A stretch of 23,816 nucleotides of DNA. It comes from a virus. The stretch's first letter is position 1. Every line of letters starts with the position of its first letter. The translations under genes were made by a program, and so were the position numbers. Positions 10,881 through 19,614 of this stretch are shown here, one piece after another. The notes under the pieces were generated by a model, which was not told the origin of the DNA, did not search any database, and was given only the letters and a program-made list of their open reading frames with translations. Location: positions 1-23,816 of the IMG/VR virus record IMGVR_UViG_3300006737_000214; one strand, written 5' to 3'.

Positions 10881-11797
10881 TGGCAAAATCACAATCTACT
10901 AATTACGCTAGACAGAAGGCACATTATGGTGGAATAGTTGGGACTATTCAACAGAATGCTATAGAAGGTGTTTTATTAGATAAAGATCCTACAAATCCCA
11001 TATTCAAGGAAAATTTTCCTGCAGGATTTTTAGCGTGTGATGGTCGAGTATATAATGTTAAAGATTATTATTGTTTAGCACAAACTCTTGGTGTTGGTGA
11101 TGAGTGTAGATTTAAAAAAGATGGTGTAACATTAAGAAATCCAGATTTAGAAACAGGTGATTTAGGTCAGTTTCAAGTACCAGATTTGGGATCTAAAGTC
11201 ATGGTTGGTGGTAGAGGTACTGGATCATATACTGGTTTAACTAAAGAAGATAAACCAAATCTTAATAGAGTTGGTGTTGAGGTAGAAGCAAGTAGTAATG
11301 TTGGTACTAGAGTTAATTGCAATTATAATGGGTATATGCAAATAGATCCTGAACCAACTATCAATTTTAATGGAAATATTAAGTATAATATGATTAGGAA
11401 GACTAGTCTTCACGGTATGGATATTGAAGAATTTCAGGCACATTCTCACGAAACACCAAATAAGAAGGTGTTGAATTATACTGGAAATGCTAAAATTGAT
11501 GGTGATGGTAAAACTACTAATGCAGGTGACGAAAATCCCTTTGCAGATGTTAATGCTTTTGGTGGTAATGTACTTGAAGAGACATCTATGAATCCTACCA
11601 GCAATTTAACATCTGGACACCTCCATAATCTAACTAGACCAACAGAATACGCTCATAATTTTACATACAAATATAGTACTACACAAGTTAATTTGGATGA
11701 GATGCAATCATATATCGATGTAGATATATCAAATTTGGATGTTCTAAATCAAGTAGTAACACCATTTGTTATGGTTCATTATATAATCAAATTTTAA
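10880..11797 (+). CDS. Second tail collar domain protein, short
   Basis: 305 residues. Its ATG overlaps the previous stop by one base (TAATG), a sign of translational coupling. Residues 17-75 form a collar domain (GGIVGTIQ, FPAGFLACDGRVYNVKDYYC), followed by FQVPDLGSKVMVGG, the usual 'PDL..R.' strand. HxH motifs occur at H188-S-H190 and H247-L-H249, and the protein ends in MVHYIIKF like its neighbours. It is a paralogue, shorter than the upstream (500 aa) and downstream (1118 aa) collar proteins, and lacks their additional domains. It is probably a metal-bound trimeric fibre component of the same baseplate or fibre complex. Family assignment is firm; the division of labour among the three is unknown. 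Confidence 0.82.
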   Translation: MAKSQSTNYARQKAHYGGIVGTIQQNAIEGVLLDKDPTNPIFKENFPAGFLACDGRVYNVKDYYCLAQTLGVGDECRFKKDGVTLRNPDLETGDLGQFQVPDLGSKVMVGGRGTGSYTGLTKEDKPNLNRVGVEVEASSNVGTRVNCNYNGYMQIDPEPTINFNGNIKYNMIRKTSLHGMDIEEFQAHSHETPNKKVLNYTGNAKIDGDGKTTNAGDENPFADVNAFGGNVLEETSMNPTSNLTSGHLHNLTRPTEYAHNFTYKYSTTQVNLDEMQSYIDVDISNLDVLNQVVTPFVMVHYIIKF

Positions 11798-11809
11798 CAA
11801 AGATATCAA

Positions 11810-14194
11810 ATGGGATTTTCTTACGGTCACTTTTTTGCTCATGGCAACCCTAACAACTGCCAACCAAATACTTATTGGTTTCCTGATGGTAGTGACTGGG
11901 TTTATGATGAGATAAGCAATTGGTACATGTATTTCTTTGGTAGGTATGCTGAAGCTGGTGGTGCTGGATATTGGAAAGGTACCTTTACTGCTCCAAGCAA
12001 CATGCCTGTGTATGGTAGCTCTGCTGCAGCAAGTACATACTACACGTCCCTTTTTGTATTCATCTATAACGGTGGTGCTAGTGAAAGAGCAGCAGTTGCT
12101 TCCTATGGAAGGCATACAAACATGTCATATGGTGGTTGTCCCATTTATGGTTGTACTGATCCTAATGCAAATAATACTAATTATAGTGCAACAGTAGATG
12201 ATGGATCTTGTACATATAATTATGGGTGTACAGATCCTGCTGCCACTAACCACGACCCTAATGCATATTATGATGATGGATCATGTACATACGACGTATA
12301 TGGTTGCATGGATGGTAATGCCAACAACTATAATCCCAATGCTAATATTAACCAAGGGTGTACGTATGATACACCAACTGTTTCTTTCACTAGAAATCCA
12401 ACTTCAATAATACAAGGACAATCTTCTACATTGTCGTGGAATACACAAGATGCTATATCTGGTCAAATAACAACAATAGGATATACTCTATCACCAGTAA
12501 GCAGTGGTTCTAAAGTTGTTTATCCTAGTACAACTACAACATATAGTATTTCTCTTGGTGGATATGGTGGAACTAGTGCAACTGCTACTACAACTGTAAC
12601 GGTTTATGTTCCACCCAATGTTAATATATCGGTATCACCAACCACTATTGCTCAAGGAGGTAGTGCAACATTGTCGTGGAGTACAAGTGGAGATGCTAGT
12701 TCTGCTAATATTAACCAAGGTGTTGGGTCAGTACCATTAAGTTCAACTACTACAGTAAATCCAACATCTACAACCACATATACTATTAGTGTCAGTGGGT
12801 CTGGTGGTAGTGATAGTGCTCAAGTTACTCTTAATGTTTTACCACCACCATCTGCTAGTATTACTGCTTCACCAAATCCATTACCATTTGGAAGTAATGT
12901 AACAATAAATTATAGTAGTTCTAATGCTAATACTGTCAATTTATACAGGTATTATACTATTGATAATACCCAGCAGCAAATGTTGACAACATCTCTTCCT
13001 GTAAACCAAAGTGGTACTGTAACAGACACAATTACTTGGACTGATTATGATGATATGTTTGATCCAACATTAAATGCAGTGCAGTATACAATTTCAGCAA
13101 GCAATGGAGTTACTACTGGTAGTGATCAAAGTGCTGTAATTTCTGTAGCACAAGATCAGATGCCTGATCTTATTACTATTCCACCATCAGATAATTTAGA
13201 AAGAGATGAAGAACCAGTAATATCACCAGTTGTAACAACAAGTGCATTGTTGGTTGATGATATTGATGTACCAATTGAAATCAGAGCAAATGCTCCAATT
13301 AAAGTTGAAATTGATGGGGATGGTAACTGGCAGGATGTTCGTGAGATTGACACAGGAAGTGGTCCTTCTGGAGGAAGCGGTGGTAGTACAACAACCAGTG
13401 GTCAACAAGTATATAATACAGCAGGAACATATAATTGGACAGCACCTAATAATGTTTATGATGTTGCTGTTGTCGCAGTTGGTGGCGGTGGTGGTGGTGA
13501 TGGTGATGATCATAAAGGTGGTGGAGGCGGTGGCCTTGGATGGAAGAATGGTATTTCTGTAACACCAGGTCAATCTTATACTGTAGTAGTTGGTGCTGCT
13601 GGACAAGGTAATAATTCTGGTGGAACTGATGGTGGAGATTCATATTTTGTAAATGCGACTACTGTTAAAGGTGGTGGTGGTAAAAGAGGAACAGGTAACG
13701 GTGGAGCTGGTGGTGATTTTGTTGGAGATGGTGGTGGTAATGGAGGTGCTGCTGTATCATACGGTGGTGGTGGTGGAGCTGGTGGATATTCTGGAGATGG
13801 TAATAGCGAAACTGGTGGTGCTGGTGGATCGGGTTCTGCTAATGGTTTAGTTGGTGGTGGTGCAGGTGGTGGTGGAGTAGGTGATTATGGTATAAGTGGT
13901 AGTGGTTCTAATTCACCAATTAATAACACTTATGGTGGAACCATGCTTGGTGGTGGAGGAGGATCAGGTGGAAATAATGGAACAAATGGAACAACTCCAC
14001 AAAATGATGGTACTAATTATTATGACGCTGTGACTGGTGGTCCTGGTGGAGAATATGGTGGAGGTGGAGGTGGTGTAGGTACTGGACCGCAAAACACTTC
14101 TACTAACCTTGGTGGTAATGGTGGTAAAGGTGTGGTGAGAATTATATGGGGTCCAGGTAGAGCATTTCCTGGAACAGGAACTGCAGATGTCTAA
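11810..14194 (+). CDS. Mosaic adhesin: Cys-rich GCTDP repeats, Ig-like repeats and glycine-rich tip domain
   Basis: 794 residues in clear blocks. Residues 1-110 are aromatic and of unknown fold. Residues 113-186 hold three repeats of about 25 residues of the type YGCTDPxAxNxxxxAxxDDGSCTY, each with two Cys; the third is degenerate. Similar repeats are known in secreted marine bacterial proteins, and the Asp-rich stretch suggests calcium binding. Residues 189-344 hold two Ig-like repeats (PTSIIQGQSSTLSW, PTTIAQGGSATLSW), and 346-446 a diverged third. Residues 532-782 form a glycine-rich domain with GTYNWTAP and long Gly runs, ending in GVVRIIWG. Glycine-rich tips of this general kind act as receptor adhesins in T-even gp38 and related fibres. 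It sits between collar genes, 12 nt after the previous stop. A host-surface adhesin is a well-supported guess. Confidence 0.8.
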   Translation: MGFSYGHFFAHGNPNNCQPNTYWFPDGSDWVYDEISNWYMYFFGRYAEAGGAGYWKGTFTAPSNMPVYGSSAAASTYYTSLFVFIYNGGASERAAVASYGRHTNMSYGGCPIYGCTDPNANNTNYSATVDDGSCTYNYGCTDPAATNHDPNAYYDDGSCTYDVYGCMDGNANNYNPNANINQGCTYDTPTVSFTRNPTSIIQGQSSTLSWNTQDAISGQITTIGYTLSPVSSGSKVVYPSTTTTYSISLGGYGGTSATATTTVTVYVPPNVNISVSPTTIAQGGSATLSWSTSGDASSANINQGVGSVPLSSTTTVNPTSTTTYTISVSGSGGSDSAQVTLNVLPPPSASITASPNPLPFGSNVTINYSSSNANTVNLYRYYTIDNTQQQMLTTSLPVNQSGTVTDTITWTDYDDMFDPTLNAVQYTISASNGVTTGSDQSAVISVAQDQMPDLITIPPSDNLERDEEPVISPVVTTSALLVDDIDVPIEIRANAPIKVEIDGDGNWQDVREIDTGSGPSGGSGGSTTTSGQQVYNTAGTYNWTAPNNVYDVAVVAVGGGGGGDGDDHKGGGGGGLGWKNGISVTPGQSYTVVVGAAGQGNNSGGTDGGDSYFVNATTVKGGGGKRGTGNGGAGGDFVGDGGGNGGAAVSYGGGGGAGGYSGDGNSETGGAGGSGSANGLVGGGAGGGGVGDYGISGSGSNSPINNTYGGTMLGGGGGSGGNNGTNGTTPQNDGTNYYDAVTGGPGGEYGGGGGGVGTGPQNTSTNLGGNGGKGVVRIIWGPGRAFPGTGTADV

Positions 14195-14202
14195 CATAAA
14201 TA
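14195..14202 (+). promoter_or_regulatory. T4-type late promoter box CATAAATA
   Basis: CATAAATA lies directly after the stop of the adhesin gene and ends 23 nt before the ATG of the 1118-residue collar gene. It fits the NATAAATA late -10 motif described for T4-like cyanophages (TATAAATA in T4). The second match, at 20654-20661, has nearly the same distance (22 nt) to its start codon. It would be read by host polymerase carrying a gp55-like late sigma factor, which is not in this window. Confidence 0.65.
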
Positions 14203-14225
14203 GATACGATACTAATAGATAAGAA

Positions 14226-17200
14226 ATGACTAATTCGTATCAATTTGGAAATTCACCAGTATATGTCAGCGAGGGACAGACCGTTCGCTTTAGGTTTAAG
14301 GCACCTTCAGCGTGGGATAGTACTACAAGTGTAAATGTTCTAATTGGTCTACAAAATACTGTATGGTATATCAGCACAGTTCCTGCAGACTTTGCTCCAA
14401 ATCCATTTCCATTCACAACATTAGATGACGCAGATCCAGATACTCTTTACACATATGGTGATGGTAATAGGGTAGGAGAAACTATTGTTACTGTTAGTGG
14501 TCTGACAGATGACACAGAAGTTGGAGTAGCATTAACATCTTCGCATACAAATCCAACTGCTAGTGAGGTATCAGTAAGACGTAAGAGACCAAGATTAGGG
14601 GGGCAGGTACCTGGTGAGATGTTGTGGAGTGCTTGGTCTATACCAAGTGGTTGGTTGGTACAAAATACTGATCAATTACAATTAAGATTAAAGTCTAACC
14701 CTAATGGAGGGTTGAGTTATTATGCTGATTTAAGAGTTGGTACAAGGACAGAGAAGTGGACTATTAATACTAAAGTTCCACCACCAAATTACCCTAATCC
14801 AGAACCAGATTATGGTATTTTAGAAGATCAACCATTAGATACTGATGTTTATAGTAATAGAGTATTGATTCAGGGTATGTCTGATTTTGGAATAGTATCT
14901 ACTGATAATGGTGCAAAGATTGGTATATCAACTACTGGTGCTTATAGTACAAATGATGATGGGTTTAGTGTATTATCTGGAGTAACATTTGTTGATTCTT
15001 CAACTAATCCTACTATTACTAATGGTCAATGGATACAGTTGATGGTGACAACATCACCAACTGCTAATACTGCTATTACAAATCAAGTTACCATTGGTAG
15101 TGGTGCTGGTAACTTGCCAGTTCCATGGAGAGTTGAGACAGGTGATTTACCATCAGAAACTCCTGCTAATTTTATATTTTCCAATAAAATTAATCAGATA
15201 GAAGATTTTTTAATTGAATCTGATCAACAACCTCCTAGTGGTATTACTGATCTTGGTACTGATGTATCAGTTGATGTTATCTTATTAGATACAACTGGTT
15301 CAGAACCAGGTGTTAGAATACAACATGATGGTGCGTGGTCTAGTTGGGGAATATTTCCTGCATCAGTTGTACTTGGTGATAAGATACAAATAAGAAATAA
15401 ATCTAGTGCTACATTTAGTGGTGTGGTTTCTACTACCATTAAGGTAGGTACTAGAGAGATAATACCATGGACTATTACTACGAATACTGGACCAGATACT
15501 GATGCTAGTTTCACACCACCACAGAGTTTAACAAATACTGCTCCAAATACTCCTGTTGTTAGTAGTATCGTACCAATATTACAAGGTAGTATTAATAGAC
15601 CTATTACTATCAATGCTACTAATTATGCAAAGATATCTGTTGATTTTGGTGCATTTGTAGCAGGACCAGTAACATTTGATCCTACACAAAATAGTTCCTT
15701 CCAATTACAATTAACAACTGCTGGTGGTTTATCAGGACAAACAACAACAACTGTAACAGTTGGTACTGGTAGTACAAATAATCCATTCACATGGGGTGCT
15801 ACAAATTATGCTGTTGTTCCACCACCACCAGAACTTAAGGGAGCATGGTACAGTAAGAAGACTGCATTTGTTGACATGTCAGGCGGTGGTCAAGGTGTCA
15901 TTAGACAGAGTAAAGAGGATGGATATGCTATTGGTACAGTTCTACCAATATTAAAAGATCCAACTGATGCAAGTGATCAAGATCCAATGAAACAGTATGG
16001 TGAACTGAAAGGATCTACTGTTAAAGGTAGGTTAGATGCAAAGTATCCTGGTTATTTGGATTGTGATGGTTCAGAGTATAATGTTGCTGACTTCCCTGAT
16101 TTATGGTGGGTTATTAAGAATAACTATGCTAAAACTGGTGATGATACATCTACATTTGGTGCATGGGATAACACTACTAAAGTATATTCTGGTAAGTTTA
16201 GAGTACCAGATTATAGAAATAGAAGGATGGTTGGTCCTGGTCAGGTAGATGGTAATAAAGGATCATCAACTATATTACCAATAGATACTGGAATACATCC
16301 TAGTAAAACATTTAATGCTAGAGAAGCAGGTGGTATTGGTGGATATTGGTATGTTGATGATGTTGATGTAACTGCAGGTGACCCCAATCCATATCAGCAG
16401 ATAGTAGGTGATGAAGGTGGATCATCAGGTATAAGCAGTGACTTTTTTAACTTTGGTACAGTAAGAACTATAACAAATGAAGATATTGTTGTAGATATAG
16501 AATTTGAGATTGTTGGTGATGTTACTGCAACAGTTGGACCATTGTCTGATGTGCAGGTAAATGTACCAGCACACAGTCATTTTTATGTTGCTGCTGTTTC
16601 AGATGCTTTTGGGGGTGAACCTTTAATTGCATGGAATCAGAAAGCATTATTTGGTTATACTCCGTATAAGTTCGAAAATAATGAGAGTTCTGTTAACCAA
16701 TGGATAGGTGATACATTAGGTCGTCATGCATATCCAACAGAGTTGCCATATCCATGGGATATTGGTCAGGTGTATAACAACCTGTATTATAATGATCCTG
16801 ACTCTACTGAAGATATTGGAGATTCATCACAAGAGTATAAAGAGGAGCAGAGGGACAAGTGGTTGCAGTATCTCGGAGCTGCGATGCCGAATTTCGAAAC
16901 AGAATGGGATAAAATATTCAGTACTAGTATTGATACTCTTGAACAAATCGTAGATGATATGATAGCACCAATAGATGAGAATAATAATAGATTTGTAGGT
17001 GCAACTTTAAAAGCAAATACATGGTGGGTTAATCCAGGTGACTCTGTTAAAGATGAATACTTTACCAATTTAGATTCTAATAATTTAACTGCAGTTTATT
17101 CACAGCAGACAGCAGCACAGGGATTACTAACAGGTACTGCAGGTACTACAACAGAAAACTCGGTAAATCAATCATTCCCATATAGTGTATGGAATGCTAA

Positions 17201-17582
17201 AGTAGTTGCTTGTATTGATACAGAATCATCTACATTTAGAATATCACCATATGAACCACCTGTAATGCTTGAGGATACAACTTCAACAGTTGAGAAGCAT
17301 AGTCATTACTTGTCTGATTTCCCATTAACAGATCCAACAACTGATTATGGTTATGGTAATATAGGTGGTGCAGGACATAAGCAAGGACTTGGTACTGCTG
17401 CTGCTACAACTAGACCAGTTACATTCACTCAATCGGATGTAAATATAGAATTAAACACTGGTACTTTCACCCTAAATAAGGGTACGAAACTACCTGCACC
17501 TAATGTAGCATTCCATCCTAACAGAAAGGTTGAGTTAGTTAATAAATTCCATAAAGTAAAATATATTATTAAAGCATTTTAA
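14226..17582 (+). CDS. Large tail collar domain fibre protein with repeated beta domains
   Basis: 1118 residues. The N-terminal half is a run of about four diverged beta domains. Each ends in a recognisable strand pair: DQLQLRLKS...VGTRTEKWTINT, QWIQLMVTT...PWRVETGD, DKIQIRNKS...VGTREIIPWTITT, and SSFQLQLTT...VGTGSTNNPFTW. The collar domain is at about 564-660 (AIGTVLPILKD, YPGYLDCDGSEYNVADFPDL, then GKFRVPDYRNRRMVGPG). HxH motifs are H783-S-H785 and H1025-S-H1027, and the C-terminus is KVKYIIKAF. It has its own late promoter box 23 nt upstream, so it may be expressed separately from the genes before it. It reads as a collar protein with an N-terminal extension of stacked domains, probably a longer fibre or a linker to the giant protein. 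Only the collar assignment is firm. Confidence 0.82.
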   Translation: MTNSYQFGNSPVYVSEGQTVRFRFKAPSAWDSTTSVNVLIGLQNTVWYISTVPADFAPNPFPFTTLDDADPDTLYTYGDGNRVGETIVTVSGLTDDTEVGVALTSSHTNPTASEVSVRRKRPRLGGQVPGEMLWSAWSIPSGWLVQNTDQLQLRLKSNPNGGLSYYADLRVGTRTEKWTINTKVPPPNYPNPEPDYGILEDQPLDTDVYSNRVLIQGMSDFGIVSTDNGAKIGISTTGAYSTNDDGFSVLSGVTFVDSSTNPTITNGQWIQLMVTTSPTANTAITNQVTIGSGAGNLPVPWRVETGDLPSETPANFIFSNKINQIEDFLIESDQQPPSGITDLGTDVSVDVILLDTTGSEPGVRIQHDGAWSSWGIFPASVVLGDKIQIRNKSSATFSGVVSTTIKVGTREIIPWTITTNTGPDTDASFTPPQSLTNTAPNTPVVSSIVPILQGSINRPITINATNYAKISVDFGAFVAGPVTFDPTQNSSFQLQLTTAGGLSGQTTTTVTVGTGSTNNPFTWGATNYAVVPPPPELKGAWYSKKTAFVDMSGGGQGVIRQSKEDGYAIGTVLPILKDPTDASDQDPMKQYGELKGSTVKGRLDAKYPGYLDCDGSEYNVADFPDLWWVIKNNYAKTGDDTSTFGAWDNTTKVYSGKFRVPDYRNRRMVGPGQVDGNKGSSTILPIDTGIHPSKTFNAREAGGIGGYWYVDDVDVTAGDPNPYQQIVGDEGGSSGISSDFFNFGTVRTITNEDIVVDIEFEIVGDVTATVGPLSDVQVNVPAHSHFYVAAVSDAFGGEPLIAWNQKALFGYTPYKFENNESSVNQWIGDTLGRHAYPTELPYPWDIGQVYNNLYYNDPDSTEDIGDSSQEYKEEQRDKWLQYLGAAMPNFETEWDKIFSTSIDTLEQIVDDMIAPIDENNNRFVGATLKANTWWVNPGDSVKDEYFTNLDSNNLTAVYSQQTAAQGLLTGTAGTTTENSVNQSFPYSVWNAKVVACIDTESSTFRISPYEPPVMLEDTTSTVEKHSHYLSDFPLTDPTTDYGYGNIGGAGHKQGLGTAAATTRPVTFTQSDVNIELNTGTFTLNKGTKLPAPNVAFHPNRKVELVNKFHKVKYIIKAF

Positions 17583-17584
17583 TT

Positions 17585-18283
17585 ATGACAGAAAAATTGA
17601 CACCTTATCGTCCTCTCAACTTGATGAAGGATGATAAGTTGACTAAAGCATCTTTTGATGACTTTATTGGTGTATGGGAAGGTTTTGTACCTAAACCATG
17701 GTGTGATAATATAATAAAATATGGTGATGCTATGCTTGATCAGAAATTATCTGATAAGATAGATCCACAAATTACTGATGTACTGCCAGTTGCAACTGAT
17801 CAAAGTAATGAAGTGATGTACATGAATGGTGCATCTATGTACAATGGTAAGCATAATCGTGAAGATGAATCATTTCTATTAAATTATACTGATTCTGGTT
17901 GGACTACACAAACCAATCAATTTCTTAAATCATGTGTGACACATTATATTGATTATTATAGTGTATTAGCAAAGATAGGTTTCTTATCATCAGATATTAA
18001 GTTACAAAGAACAAAACCTGGTGGTGGGTATCATGTATGGCATCACGAGAATGGATCATACTATTTTCATCAAAGAGATATAGTATGGATGATATATTTA
18101 AATGATGTGGATGATGGAGGGGAGACCGAATTTCTATATCAAAAGAGAAGAATTAAACCAACACAAGGTACTGTAGTTGTTTGGCCTGCTGGTTTTACTC
18201 ATACACATAGAGGTGGATTACTATGTGGCGACAAAGATAAATATATATTGACAGGATGGTATATTAAATCTGGAGAGAAATAG
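17585..18283 (+). CDS. 2-oxoglutarate/Fe(II)-dependent oxygenase, prolyl-4-hydroxylase-like
   Basis: 232 residues, starting 2 nt after the collar gene's stop. The C-terminal half fits the P4H-type double-stranded beta-helix: QRTKPGGGYHVWHHENG with iron ligands at H153-x-E155, a core strand RDIVWMIYLND, GGETEFLYQKRRIKPTQGTV, and then VVWPAGFTHTHRG giving the distal His (H206 or H208). K217 or K219 before YILTGWY is the likely 2-oxoglutarate anchor. The carboxylate ligand appears to be Glu, not the usual Asp; HxE is known in a minority of this superfamily, such as clavaminate synthase. Enzymes of this family are common in cyanophage structural loci, but substrates are unknown. Placement among fibre genes suggests hydroxylation of a Pro or Lys in a fibre protein, or action on the host surface; this is inference. 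Confidence 0.8.
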   Translation: MTEKLTPYRPLNLMKDDKLTKASFDDFIGVWEGFVPKPWCDNIIKYGDAMLDQKLSDKIDPQITDVLPVATDQSNEVMYMNGASMYNGKHNREDESFLLNYTDSGWTTQTNQFLKSCVTHYIDYYSVLAKIGFLSSDIKLQRTKPGGGYHVWHHENGSYYFHQRDIVWMIYLNDVDDGGETEFLYQKRRIKPTQGTVVVWPAGFTHTHRGGLLCGDKDKYILTGWYIKSGEK

Positions 18284-19255
18284 ATGGCAGTAGTAACAAG
18301 AGAATCAATGCTTGAAGTTGACTTCATCAATGAGATAGCAATATGTCACAATAAGATGTTTCTCCTTCCAGCACCAAGCACAAATACTAAAATAGTTAGA
18401 TATCATGTGCCGAAGTATACCTTTAAAACTGGTATGAAAGAAAAGTTCTTAACAGATGTTGCTGGTTCATACTGGCATGATCCTGGTAAGGATGAATTAG
18501 AAACAGTTATATTTTATACTGATAATTCATGCTTTGCACAACGTAGGAAATTGAAGTATAGTTTTGAAACTAAATCAAATTATTATGAGTCATATCAATT
18601 TACTGCTCCAGGTCAAGATGAAATACTTGAGTTTAGGAACAATATAACTATGTTTCTTGATACACTAAAGTGGATCGAGGAGGTAGAAACTATCCAGATG
18701 ACCAATAAAGTTGATGAAGAACTATTATTCTTTGATCAAACTTATGGTAAGAAGAAAAGACAGAAAGAACAGATGTTACAGGCATGTGATTGGAGAGTTT
18801 TACCTGACATAGATGATAGTTATACTGGTGAGAAGGATGAGTGGAAGAAATATAGAGCAGAGGTAAGATCATTACTGATAAAGAAACCACAAGAGTTTAC
18901 TACACCAATGGATTTCTTTAAAGATGTATGTACAATGAAGTGGCCAATTGATCCTAAAACATATCGCACAGAATATCCTAACGGTCAAGATGCTGGTGGT
19001 AATGCTGTTGAATATCTTAAAGCAGATGATACAAAGCAGTGGGTAGAAACTCCAAATGAAGCAGCAACAGATGTTTGGAACAATAGATTACTTGCTATGA
19101 ATGAATTACGTGAAAGGTACAAGGATAGTTCACAGATTGTTACTGCAGAATTGAGAACATTTATGAAAAAAATGAAACTAGAGGATATGGTTGCTGGTGG
19201 TATAGATTATAGTAAACTTTATACTCAAGAAGAATTTGATAATCTTGGAGAATAA
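18284..19255 (+). CDS. Protein with tail-fibre-assembly-chaperone-like domain
   Basis: 323 residues. The ATG directly follows the oxygenase stop, with a good Shine-Dalgarno (GGAGAG) inside the oxygenase 3' end. Residues 165-221 (LQACDWRVLPDIDDSY, then EWKKYRAEVRSLL, ending in TMKWP) closely follow the pattern of the phage tail-assembly chaperone family (Phage_tail_APC-like: xxCDWxxLPD...W..YR..LR...WP), usually found in small proteins next to tail fibre genes. Here it sits in the middle of a longer protein: an unrecognised beta-rich N-terminal region of about 130 residues, a charged helical stretch (140-165), and a C-terminal helical tail. The position after the fibre genes supports a role in folding or attaching them. 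It could be a virion component instead. Confidence 0.6.
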   Translation: MAVVTRESMLEVDFINEIAICHNKMFLLPAPSTNTKIVRYHVPKYTFKTGMKEKFLTDVAGSYWHDPGKDELETVIFYTDNSCFAQRRKLKYSFETKSNYYESYQFTAPGQDEILEFRNNITMFLDTLKWIEEVETIQMTNKVDEELLFFDQTYGKKKRQKEQMLQACDWRVLPDIDDSYTGEKDEWKKYRAEVRSLLIKKPQEFTTPMDFFKDVCTMKWPIDPKTYRTEYPNGQDAGGNAVEYLKADDTKQWVETPNEAATDVWNNRLLAMNELRERYKDSSQIVTAELRTFMKKMKLEDMVAGGIDYSKLYTQEEFDNLGE

Positions 19256-19257
19256 CT

Positions 19258-19614
19258 ATGACTATTAGTACAAACTATCAAGTATATGATCTAGAGACTG
19301 CTATTGGTAGGTATGCTGCAAGTATACAACAACCTGTATTATTCCTTCGTACTACTGGGTGGAGTAATAGTAATGATGTTGATAAGATAAATGCATCAAG
19401 AGCAATTTATATTAATACTGTCCCAACAGACATGTATGATCAACTGATTACTGGTGAGTGGCATGTTACTGTGTTGGATGAGTTGAGTGACATTCAACAG
19501 TTTCTTACTGATACATTTCCTGAATCACAAGCACAAGTTGCTGATGATCCAGAGATGTACATATATTATGCATTGTTTAATGATCAAGGACAAGTTATAG
19601 ATTCTAACGAATGA
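19258..19614 (+). CDS. Hypothetical protein in the virion operon
   Basis: 118 residues, not recognised. It starts 2 nt after the previous stop, with GGAG upstream in the end of that gene. It is acidic, without membrane segment or Cys. The first half has alternating hydrophobic strands (QPVLFLRTTGW, ASRAIYINTVP); the second has an amphipathic helix and a short strand (MYIYYALFND). Its stop overlaps the next start (ATGA), so the two are probably coupled. The context argues for a minor virion or assembly protein, but nothing in the sequence shows a function. Confidence 0.7.
   Translation: MTISTNYQVYDLETAIGRYAASIQQPVLFLRTTGWSNSNDVDKINASRAIYINTVPTDMYDQLITGEWHVTVLDELSDIQQFLTDTFPESQAQVADDPEMYIYYALFNDQGQVIDSNE

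Noticed and set aside
11744-12115. Open frame of 123 codons on the minus strand over the collar/adhesin junction.
   Set aside because: It overlaps two well-supported + strand genes, has no ribosome site, and its composition is the shadow of Gly/Thr/Asn-rich coding sequence.
13223-13606. Minus-strand frame of 127 codons rich in Thr, Ile and Cys.
   Set aside because: It is the antisense of the GGT/GGA-rich glycine domain, which avoids stops on the other strand by composition alone.
14142-14175. WGPGRAFPG near the adhesin C-terminus resembles the GPGRAF crown of the HIV-1 V3 loop.
   Set aside because: It is a six-residue coincidence in a Gly-rich domain, and cyanophage fibres commonly end in similar VVRIIWG.xRAFP sequences.
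15224-15613. Minus-strand frame of 129 codons with hydrophobic stretches.
   Set aside because: It lies wholly inside the 1118-residue collar gene, with no promoter or ribosome site; the hydrophobicity follows from antisense Thr/Asn codons.
9378-17582. Diversity-generating retroelement acting on the collar or adhesin genes.
   Set aside because: No reverse transcriptase, template repeat or A-biased variable repeat was seen in the window.
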